Shown one piece after another: positions 1 through 5,901 of a DNA stretch of 6,467 bases. The notes beneath the pieces are model-generated. The model made no database searches. It was not told the origin of the DNA and saw nothing but the letters and a program-made list of their open reading frames with translations. The stretch comes from Deltaproteobacteria bacterium (GTDB lineage Bacteria; Desulfobacterota_B; Binatia; UBA9968). The translations under genes were made by a program, and so were the position numbers. How positions within the stretch are numbered: the stretch's first letter is position 1; each line of letters starts with the position of its first letter. Location: assembly GCA_016193385.1 (NCBI GenBank), contig JACPSF010000171.1, positions 1-6,467 of the forward strand, given 5' to 3'.

Positions 1-471
1 GCCTCGCTCAGCGGCCATCTGGTATTCACCACCCTGCACACCAACGATGCGGTGGGGGCGGTGCCCCGTTTGCTCGATATGGGAGTTGAGCCCTATCTCC
101 TGGCCTCCAGTTTAGCCTTGAGCATGGGACAGAGGCTGGTACGGGTGATCTGCAAGTCTTGTAAGGAACAGTATCAGCCGGAGAAAAGTCAGTTGAGCGC
201 CTTGGGCCTTGAGGAGAAAGAGAGTTTTGTTCGCGGTCGGGGGTGCGGCCGCTGTTTCAGAACCGGCTACAAGGGTCGCATCGGCATATTCGAAGCTCTA
301 TCTATAAGCGGGCCTGTTCGAGAGTTTATCATGGCCCGAGCTGACAGCAATAGCATAAAACAGCAGGCGTTAAAGGAAGGCCTGGTCACGATGATGGACG
401 ATGGGAGAGATAAAGTGCGCCGAGGGCTTACCACAGTGGAAGAGGTCATCCGGGTAGCCCATACGATTTAG
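1..471 (+). CDS. gspE: GspE/PilB-type secretion ATPase, C-terminal part (5' end outside window)
   Basis: This is the last 156 residues of the hexameric cytoplasmic ATPase that powers pseudopilus or pilus assembly. The reading frame is open from base 1, so the gene begins upstream, and the Walker A and B boxes are not in view. Visible at once is [14 protein letters not shown], the His box that follows Walker B in this family. The tetracysteine zinc motif follows: CKSC (bases 151-162) and CGRC (244-255). After it comes the family's C-terminal helical region, with [12 protein letters not shown] and a late [11 protein letters not shown]. The usual family length is about 550-600 residues, so roughly a quarter is seen. 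The next gene, gspF, is 9 bases downstream. GspE and PilB cannot be separated on this piece; GspE is preferred because the adjacent filament genes are GspG-like. Family assignment is very secure. Confidence 0.95.
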   Translation, partial: ASLSGHLVFTTLHTNDAVGAVPRLLDMGVEPYLLASSLALSMGQRLVRVICKSCKEQYQPEKSQLSALGLEEKESFVRGRGCGRCFRTGYKGRIGIFEALSISGPVREFIMARADSNSIKQQALKEGLVTMMDDGRDKVRRGLTTVEEVIRVAHTI

Positions 472-480
472 CGCAAAGAG

Positions 481-1695
481 ATGCCCCAGTTTTATTACAA
501 AGCAAGAAACCTGCTCGGTCAGCGGGTCACGGGTCTGATGGTGGTGTCAGACGAGCTGGAGCTTGAAGAGCGGCTGCGCATCAACCATCTCTTTCTCGTC
601 GAGGCGAAAAAGGAAGGGGGTCCCAAGAGGGTGCCACTCTTTGGCGCGAAGATCGCCAGGACGGACGTGATTACCTTCACGGTGCATCTGGCGGTCATTT
701 TTTCTGCCGGGGTTCCTCTCCTGCAAGGGCTGGAGGATCTCAGGGCGCAGACGGATAAGAAAAGCTTTCAGTTCATCATCGGGCAGATCATTGAAGATGT
801 CCAAGGGGGGTCGAGCATCTCTGCGGCCTTGGCAAAACACCCCAAGGTTTTCTCCGAGGTCTATGTCAATATGGTGGCGGCAGGGGAGCTGAGCGGCAAT
901 ATGCCAACCATACTCAACGAGATGGTCCGTTTCCTCGAATGGCAGGAGGCCTTGACCACAGAGATCAAGAGGGCCACCACCTATCCCACGGTGGTCTTTA
1001 TTGCCGTTGTTGCCCTGGTCACCATCCTTTACACATTTGCCTTTCCGAGAATTTTTCCCGTTCTCCTCAGTATGAAGGTACCGCTGCCGTTCGTCACCCG
1101 GCTGGTGATCGGGGTCAGCCAATTCTTCAGCGCTTACTGGCATGTGCTTCTCGCTGCGATCTTTCTAATCTTCTTTGCTATCAAGTTGGCGAGGAGACGT
1201 CCGGGGGGAAAATTGTTCCTTGATGGCGTCATGTTGCGCCTCCCGGTCATTGGCGACCTGGCGCGGAAGATTGCGCTTTCCCGCTTCGCCCATCACCTCG
1301 GCGCGCTTTTCCGCGCCGGGGTTGACATCTCCAAGAGCCTCGCCACCGTGGAACAGGTAGTGGGGAATGCCGTCATTGCCCGCGCCATCGCTACCACCAG
1401 AGAGAGGGTGTTGGAAGGGGCCACGCTCTGGTATTCGCTGCAACAGACCGGCGTCTTTTCCCCTCTGGTGATCCGCATGGTCTCCATAGGAGAGACAAGC
1501 GGGAAGATGGATGAGACCCTGGTCAAGGTGTGTCAGTACTATGACCAGGAGGTGCCCGCGGCGGTCAAGCGGCTCTTCTCGGTCGTGGAGCCGCTGATTA
1601 TCGTGTTTTTGGCCCTCCTGGTGGTGGTGTCGGCCCTTGCCATGTACCTCCCGCTTTACAGCGCCCTGGGAAGGATTAGCGGCGGGAAATTTTAG
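481..1695 (+). CDS. gspF: GspF/PilC-type inner-membrane platform protein
   Basis: This 404-residue polytopic inner-membrane protein is the platform on which the ATPase acts to insert pseudopilins; the length is normal for the family. Two T2SSF repeats are visible. The first has FSAGVPLLQGL (residues 74-84) and AGELSGNM (134-141). The second has LFRAGVDISKSL (276-287) and IGETSGKMDETL (336-347). Hydrophobic segments lie at about 169-187, 217-236 and 371-391, the standard three-helix arrangement, and IFPVLLSMKVPLP follows the first. The N-terminal YYKARNLLGQRVTGLM is the typical GspF opening. ATG 481 is the first start after the in-frame gspE stop, with only three codons between. Its upstream AAAGAG abuts the ATG and is a weak ribosome site, so translation is probably coupled to gspE. 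No key element is missing. Confidence 0.96.
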   Translation: MPQFYYKARNLLGQRVTGLMVVSDELELEERLRINHLFLVEAKKEGGPKRVPLFGAKIARTDVITFTVHLAVIFSAGVPLLQGLEDLRAQTDKKSFQFIIGQIIEDVQGGSSISAALAKHPKVFSEVYVNMVAAGELSGNMPTILNEMVRFLEWQEALTTEIKRATTYPTVVFIAVVALVTILYTFAFPRIFPVLLSMKVPLPFVTRLVIGVSQFFSAYWHVLLAAIFLIFFAIKLARRRPGGKLFLDGVMLRLPVIGDLARKIALSRFAHHLGALFRAGVDISKSLATVEQVVGNAVIARAIATTRERVLEGATLWYSLQQTGVFSPLVIRMVSIGETSGKMDETLVKVCQYYDQEVPAAVKRLFSVVEPLIIVFLALLVVVSALAMYLPLYSALGRISGGKF

Positions 1696-1699
1696 GAGG
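1694..1699 (+). promoter_or_regulatory. Strong ribosome binding site for the first pseudopilin
   Basis: AGGAGG overlaps the last two bases of the gspF stop codon and lies 5 bases before ATG 1705. It is the strongest AGGAGG-type site paired with an ATG start in the window, which would fit this gene making the most abundant pseudopilin (inference). Confidence 0.7.
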
Positions 1700-1704
1700 A
1701 AGAG

Positions 1705-2538
1705 ATGGGCAAAAAAATTCTACGAATCGGCAGACAGGGCGTGACCCTTTTAGAGGTCCTTATGTTCCTGGCTATTTTTGCCATCCTCGCCGCGGTCTTG
1801 GTCCCTTTTATATTCGGCGAGCTGACGCTCTCCAGGGAAGAGGAGACGCGGCAGGAGATAGAAAAGCTGGTGGAGGCGATCGCAGGGAAGCCGGAGCTGG
1901 GCACGTTCGGCTTTGTGGGCGACTTTGGCAGATTGCCCAATACTCTTTCTGAGCTGAACAGCGCGATCACACCGGCCTTTCATACTGCTGATGGGGGGAC
2001 CAATCACAGAGGGGTTGTCGGCATGGGCTGGAACGGACCCTATTTTAAGGAAGAGTTCTTTAGCGGGGACAATCTCAAGGATGCCTGGGGAACCGATTAC
2101 CAATACACGGTCACCTCGGAGACTCGGGTAGAGGGAGGTGTGAGTCTCACCACGAGTAAGGGTCAGATCGTCAGCGCCGGCTCGGACAAGCAGTTTGGCA
2201 ACTCCGACGATATCAAGTCAGAACTCTTCTATGACAAAGGACATCTCTTTTTGACTGTGACCCAGGGAGGAGGGGACCAACCAGCGAATAATGTGACCGC
2301 AACCCTCTTTTTCCCGGTTAATGGAGAACAGTCCAGCATAGTCAGTGAACCCACTCCAGTCGCGGCCCCTGAGGGCTCCGAGACGACCATTGTTTTTGCC
2401 TCTGTTCCTGGTGGGTCCCGCTTTGTCCAGATCGATTTTGGCGGAAGCAAACACGAGATCTTTTATGTGGGGTTGACATCGAACATCGCCAATCGGATCA
2501 ATGTCAAGGTCCCGCTCGGCCAGGGCGGCAAGGCTTAG
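1705..2538 (+). CDS. gspG: GspG-like pseudopilin with C-terminal extension (copy 1)
   Basis: A 277-residue pseudopilin precursor. The type III signal is MGKKILRIGRQG followed by VTLLEV: cleavage and N-methylation would occur after Gly12, and Glu17 is the Glu5 of the mature protein. The membrane helix is about 13-36. The GspG-like core has GDFGRLPNTLSEL (72-84), WNGPYF (109-114), DAWG (126-129), and a calcium-type loop SAGSDKQFGNSDDI (157-170) with Asp161, Asp168 and Asp169. Ordinary GspG is about 140-150 residues and ends near here; this protein continues for about 105 residues. That extension is beta-rich, with NGEQ (206-209) and FASVPGG (231-237), both echoed in the next two genes. It resembles a transthyretin or carboxypeptidase-regulatory type beta-sandwich, but that is a fold guess. 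There are no cysteines. With the best ribosome site and full Asp-Asp loop it is the best candidate for major pseudopilin. Confidence 0.88.
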   Translation: MGKKILRIGRQGVTLLEVLMFLAIFAILAAVLVPFIFGELTLSREEETRQEIEKLVEAIAGKPELGTFGFVGDFGRLPNTLSELNSAITPAFHTADGGTNHRGVVGMGWNGPYFKEEFFSGDNLKDAWGTDYQYTVTSETRVEGGVSLTTSKGQIVSAGSDKQFGNSDDIKSELFYDKGHLFLTVTQGGGDQPANNVTATLFFPVNGEQSSIVSEPTPVAAPEGSETTIVFASVPGGSRFVQIDFGGSKHEIFYVGLTSNIANRINVKVPLGQGGKA

Positions 2539-2551
2539 GCGATGGCCATTC

Positions 2552-2556
2552 GAGGT
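2552..2556 (+). promoter_or_regulatory. Shine-Dalgarno site that decides a TTG start
   Basis: GAGGT ends 7 bases before TTG 2564. The only upstream in-frame ATG (2501) lies inside the preceding gene, has no purine-rich site before it, and would give an unusually long arginine-rich leader. This site therefore favours TTG 2564. Confidence 0.65.
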
Positions 2557-2563
2557 TAAAAGA

Positions 2564-3427
2564 TTGATCAGTCAGTCCCGCTTGCTTGATCAGAAAGGGC
2601 TAACGCTTTTAGAGGCAATTGTAACCCTGGGGATCCTCAGTATCTTGATCGCGGCTCTGACTCCGGTTGCTTTGAACCTTTTCAACACGGATCGCAGTCG
2701 GACAACGGAGAAAAAGGCGGAGAAGATTTTTCGCGCGATCTATGGGGATGGGGTGCGGGGAAGTGGAGATTTCGGCTATCTGGGCGACATGGGGCGCTTG
2801 CCCACGACTCTCACGGAGCTTTTGAGCCAAGGGAGCCAGACGGCCTTTCACACCGCCGATGGAGGTACGGACCATATAGGAAAAGTTGGGACAGGGTGGA
2901 GAGGGCCTTATCTAAAAGGCTTTTCCCAGGATGAGCTGCTGAAAGATGCTTGGGGCGAGAGCTTTTCTTATACCGATACCGGCGCCGACGCGGGCAAGAT
3001 TATCAGCGGCGGGCCCGATGGCAACACCGGCACTGCCGCGGATAATCTTCTCTTTCCAGCCAATGCCCCAGGGACCACGGGGACCCTCTTTGTCTCTCTT
3101 CTTATCAACCGGATCCCTGAGCCAGTGGGGTCAGTGATCAGGCTCTATACGGTTTCGAATGGGGAGCAGGTCCTCTTTGGGCGCAAGACCACAAGCGATG
3201 CAGGTTTTGATGGTTTCTTCTTTCAGAATGTGCCCCAGGGGCTGCATGCGATAAGGGCGGGCCATATCGGCCTAAATAGCAGCACCAATCTATGCGTCAC
3301 CATCACGCGGGAGGTAACGGTCCAGGTCTCGGCCAATCTACAGACGGTTAAAGAGATTCGCATGTTGACCTCCGCCGACGTCAAGGTCATAGGGACCGAT
3401 TGTCTGCCCATACCTGGTAGCTTGTAG
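2564..3427 (+). CDS. GspG-like pseudopilin with C-terminal extension (copy 2)
   Basis: From TTG 2564 this is a 287-residue prepilin, 25 bases after copy 1. The leader MISQSRLLDQKG is 12 residues, the same length as in copy 1, and is followed by LTLLEA with Glu17 as Glu5; the helix is about 13-36. An ATG at 2501 would add 21 residues and overlap copy 1, and is less likely. The GspG-like core is residues 70-165: GYLGDMGRLPTTLTELL, HTADGGTDH (96-104), WRGPYL (112-117), DAWG (128-131), and the loop SGGPDGNTGTAADN (148-161). The C-terminal domain (about 174-287) is beta-rich with NGEQ (199-202) and FQNVPQG (220-226). It holds the protein's only two cysteines, Cys244 and Cys280, which could pair in the periplasm. 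The core is about 70% identical to copy 3 by hand count, while the signal helix and extension are much less alike. It is probably a second pseudopilin in the same filament or an alternative subunit. Confidence 0.87.
   Translation: MISQSRLLDQKGLTLLEAIVTLGILSILIAALTPVALNLFNTDRSRTTEKKAEKIFRAIYGDGVRGSGDFGYLGDMGRLPTTLTELLSQGSQTAFHTADGGTDHIGKVGTGWRGPYLKGFSQDELLKDAWGESFSYTDTGADAGKIISGGPDGNTGTAADNLLFPANAPGTTGTLFVSLLINRIPEPVGSVIRLYTVSNGEQVLFGRKTTSDAGFDGFFFQNVPQGLHAIRAGHIGLNSSTNLCVTITREVTVQVSANLQTVKEIRMLTSADVKVIGTDCLPIPGSL
2771..3094 (+). repeat. Direct repeat unit A: duplicated pseudopilin core in copy 2
   Basis: This 324-base stretch, encoding residues 70-177 of copy 2, matches 3635-3961 in copy 3 at both DNA and protein level. 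Examples are the shared runs ATGGGGCGCTTGCCC and ACTCTCAC. Protein identity is about 70% by hand count, with one codon gained in copy 3. The similarity falls off on both sides, so this is the conserved part of a tandem gene duplication. Confidence 0.75.
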
Positions 3428-3430
3428 GAT

Positions 3431-3439
3431 GAGGTGATC
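3431..3439 (+). promoter_or_regulatory. Extended Shine-Dalgarno site that decides a start
   Basis: GAGGTGATC is a nine-base match to the extended anti-Shine-Dalgarno complement (TAAGGAGGTGATC). After its GAGGT there are 7 bases to TTG 3443, the same spacing as in copy 2. A GTG inside the motif (3434) is also in frame and would give a 12-residue leader, but would put the start codon within the ribosome site itself. Only AGGA (3426-3429) would then serve it. Confidence 0.55.
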
Positions 3440-3442
3440 TTG

Positions 3443-4252
3443 TTGAACAGAAGACAAAGGATGCGCGGCTTCTCCTTAATCGAGATGCTGGCGGTGCTCG
3501 CCATCCTGGCCATCCTCATAGGCTTTTTGGCGCCGGTGCTCTTAAAGAGCACGGAGACAGCTAGAACAGAGGCCACGGAGGCTGAGGCGGAGAAGATCTT
3601 TAAGGCGATTGTGGGAGAGCCGTCCAAAGCGAATTTTGGCTATCTCGGCGATATGGGGCGCTTGCCCGCGACTCTCACCGAGCTTTTAACCCAGGGGGCG
3701 CAGACAGCCTTTCATACGGCCGATAGCGGCGTGGATCACGTAGGCCGGGTGGGCACGGGCTGGCGCGGTCCCTATCTCACGGGCCTTTCGCAGGAGGATA
3801 TCCTCAAAGACGCCTGGGGAAATGACTATTCGTATACCAACACAGGAAACAACGCTGGTCAAATCAAGAGCGGCGGAGCTGACGGAGATCTCAACACAGC
3901 CTCAGATAACATCGTCTTCCCTGCAGACCTTCCTGTAGGAACCACGGGAACGCTGGTGGTCCACGTTCTGGTAAACGATATTCCTCAGCCTGCGGGCCTC
4001 ACCGTGGAGGTCTACACCACTGACAGCACCGGCGAGCAGGTGAAACGAGCAGGCACAGACGGTACGCAGACAACCGCCGCTCAAGGTAGCACCCCTTTCA
4101 GGTTTTCAGTGCCTCATGGAGTCACTGTGGTGAAGGCAACCCATACGAGCGCAGGGGTCACGGTGACCCGGACGGTGAATGTTGGGGTGGCGGCCAACAC
4201 GCAGGTGGAGAAGCGGATCATTATGAAGACCACGGCCACCGTCGCCATGTGA
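3443..4252 (+). CDS. GspG-like pseudopilin with C-terminal extension (copy 3)
   Basis: A 269-residue prepilin from TTG 3443; GTG 3434 is an alternative that adds three residues and would match the 12-residue leaders of copies 1 and 2. The leader MNRRQRMRG is followed by FSLIEML, the most classical class III junction of the three, with Glu14 as Glu5 and a helix at about 10-33. The core is residues 65-160: GYLGDMGRLPATLTELL, HTADSGVDH (91-99), WRGPYL (107-112 region), DAWG (123-126), and the loop SGGADGDLNTASDN (143-156). The extension (about 170-269) is rich in Thr and Val, with TGEQ (196-199) and FSVPHG (221-226), so it is homologous to those of copies 1 and 2. There are no cysteines. Its stop overlaps the start of the PilMN fusion gene by 4 bases, tying it to the machinery genes. 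Its role as a co-subunit or minor pseudopilin is inferred. Confidence 0.87.
   Translation: MNRRQRMRGFSLIEMLAVLAILAILIGFLAPVLLKSTETARTEATEAEAEKIFKAIVGEPSKANFGYLGDMGRLPATLTELLTQGAQTAFHTADSGVDHVGRVGTGWRGPYLTGLSQEDILKDAWGNDYSYTNTGNNAGQIKSGGADGDLNTASDNIVFPADLPVGTTGTLVVHVLVNDIPQPAGLTVEVYTTDSTGEQVKRAGTDGTQTTAAQGSTPFRFSVPHGVTVVKATHTSAGVTVTRTVNVGVAANTQVEKRIIMKTTATVAM
3635..3961 (+). repeat. Direct repeat unit B: duplicated pseudopilin core in copy 3
   Basis: Partner of the repeat at 2771-3094, encoding residues 65-173 of copy 3. Many differences are at third codon positions (for example GGCGATATG against GGCGACATG), showing selection on the protein since duplication. Copy 1 shares the same segment at lower identity, over half of residues by hand alignment. 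Confidence 0.75.
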
Positions 4253-5901
4253 CGATGGGAAAACCAGAGCAGAGGGAAAGAGCAGAGGTGGAAGAGAACC
4301 AATCTAAGGAGGGATGGCTCTTTAATCCCGAGGTAGAAGGACTCGAGGGCGCGGAGCGATCTCGGGGCCGTCGTGCCGGGCTGTGGCAGCGGCTTGGGTA
4401 TGGGAGAAAGAGCGTCGTTGGCATTGAGGTGGGCTCCTCCGAGTTGCGGCTCATCGAGGCCGATATGGATTCGCTCCCTTTAACCCTGCGCCGGATCGTG
4501 CGAGTGGAGACCCTTTCGCCTGATCCAGAGAATATCGCTCGACAGATCCGTGGCCTATTGCAGCAGAACGAGATAAAGAGCGATTTTGGCGCCCTCTCTC
4601 TCTCGGGCCCTGAGGTCATTCACCGCGTTTTAGAGATACCCTTGATGCCGCGCTCAGAGATGAGGGCGGTGGTCGAGCGCGAGGTATTGCGCGAGAGCCG
4701 GCAAGCATCCGGACCTATGGCCCATGGCTGGTACCCCATCGGTGAGGTGGAAGAGGCCGGGGTCAAGAAGGTGAGGGTTTTGGTCGTTATAGCTCCGAAA
4801 TCTCTGGTCGAAGGCGCCGAAGAGCTTTTGCGCCTGTGCGGCTTCAAGCGCTGGCTCATCACGAGCACCCCTCTAGCGCTGCTGCAATCGATCCGCGCTT
4901 TCTATTTTGGCGCCGGAGGTGTTGTGGGACTGATGCACATCGGAGAGTCGATGGGCTATCTCCTCTTCGCCCGCCATGGAAGCTGGGGCTTTTGTCAGGA
5001 GTTTCCCCTTCATCCCCCGCCGCTTCTTGATCAGCTTACGCTCGAACTCAAACGTGGACAGCATTTCTATCGGCAGAAATTTCCCGCTGGCAGAATCGAG
5101 GGAATCATCATAAGCGGAAAGCGCAGCGAAAGGCTTAAGCCGGCCATAGAAGGGCAGCTCGACCTGGAGCTGGAAGTTTTTGATCCGGCCCGAAACCTCG
5201 ACTTATCCCAGTTAAGAAACGTCGAGAAAGAGGACTTCTCTTCTTTTGCCAGCCTTCTGGGACTCGTAAGCGAGTCCCCCCGTAGGGCAGAGATCAACCT
5301 CGCCACGCCAGCCCCAAGTCCATGGCTCGACAGTCGGGTTCAGGGAGCCGTAGCGGCGGGATTATCGATCGCTGTAGCCGGGCTCCTGCTATTCCAATCG
5401 ATCGCCGTTTCGAAGGAGGTGGGGACGCTCCGCTCCCGCCTGAACCAGAAGCGCCAGGAACTCGGCGCTCTGCAAACGGCGCTGAAACAGGCAGAAGAGC
5501 AAAAGGCCCTGGCCGCCTTGGCCCAGGAATTGGCGAGATTCAGAGGACAACAGGGTGATGCCTCGTCGCTGCTCCCTGTCTTTCAATATCTCAGCATGAT
5601 TGTTCCCGATGAAATGGTATTTACTTCCTTGACCTTTATACCCGCAGGGGATCGGTGGGAGATCCGGATCAAGGGGCAGGTCATCGCGGCGGAATTTTAT
5701 CGCGCCCAAACAGTCTTTAATCAGTTCTATTTGAATTTGGTTTCCTCCCTCCTCTTGGAGAGTGTGGAGCTGCCTCCTTTTTCGGTCTCGGTCGTGGATG
5801 CTAAGGGGGCTCTGAGGCGCCCGGATCAAGGCCAGCAGGAGGTGGGGGAAAAGAAAAGCAAGATCGATTTTGAGGTCTCGCTCAAGACTAGGACCGTTTA
5901 G
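4249..5901 (+). CDS. pilMN: PilM-PilN fusion protein (GspL-like assembly protein)
   Basis: A 550-residue bitopic inner-membrane protein joining what are usually two proteins. Residues 1-55 are a charged, probably disordered cytoplasmic tail. About 56-345 is a PilM-type actin-like domain opening with VVGIEVGSSELRLIEA (56-71), with a second nucleotide-site-like strand VVGLMHIGES (225-234). At 348-351 is EINL, matching the 'INL' docking motif with which separate PilN binds PilM. A membrane helix follows at about 364-387, a coiled coil at 388-432, then a PilN-type ferredoxin-like periplasmic domain (437-550) with MIVPDEMVFTSL and IRIKGQV. GspL has the same plan but is usually about 400 residues. 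The GTG start overlaps the preceding stop as GTGA; ATG 4255 is an alternative. Neither has a clear ribosome site, so translational coupling is likely. Its job would be to connect the ATPase to the periplasmic alignment complex. Confidence 0.88.
   Translation: MTMGKPEQRERAEVEENQSKEGWLFNPEVEGLEGAERSRGRRAGLWQRLGYGRKSVVGIEVGSSELRLIEADMDSLPLTLRRIVRVETLSPDPENIARQIRGLLQQNEIKSDFGALSLSGPEVIHRVLEIPLMPRSEMRAVVEREVLRESRQASGPMAHGWYPIGEVEEAGVKKVRVLVVIAPKSLVEGAEELLRLCGFKRWLITSTPLALLQSIRAFYFGAGGVVGLMHIGESMGYLLFARHGSWGFCQEFPLHPPPLLDQLTLELKRGQHFYRQKFPAGRIEGIIISGKRSERLKPAIEGQLDLELEVFDPARNLDLSQLRNVEKEDFSSFASLLGLVSESPRRAEINLATPAPSPWLDSRVQGAVAAGLSIAVAGLLLFQSIAVSKEVGTLRSRLNQKRQELGALQTALKQAEEQKALAALAQELARFRGQQGDASSLLPVFQYLSMIVPDEMVFTSLTFIPAGDRWEIRIKGQVIAAEFYRAQTVFNQFYLNLVSSLLLESVELPPFSVSVVDAKGALRRPDQGQQEVGEKKSKIDFEVSLKTRTV

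Noticed and set aside
472..480. GspE and GspF as one readthrough fusion, since they are in the same frame
   Set aside because: A clean TAG separates them, both ends match the normal ends of their families, and no recoding signal is visible.
547..1143. Long antisense open frame (198 codons) opposite gspF
   Set aside because: It lies wholly inside a strongly supported gspF gene, its predicted protein is low-complexity in charged residues with no recognisable motif, and long antisense frames are expected at this G+C.
2501..2563. ATG 2501 as the start of copy 2
   Set aside because: It overlaps copy 1 by 38 bases, has no ribosome site, and would give a 33-residue arginine-rich leader; TTG 2564 gives a normal 12-residue prepilin leader.
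2564..2593. Short direct repeat TTGATCAG at 2564-2571 and 2586-2593, containing the palindrome TGATCA
   Set aside because: Eight bases is short, it lies in the start and leader of copy 2, and there is no matching pair elsewhere. Chance is sufficient.
5389..5829. Antisense open frame (146 codons) opposite the PilN-like domain
   Set aside because: It mirrors a clear coding region on the + strand and shows no domain or start signal of its own.
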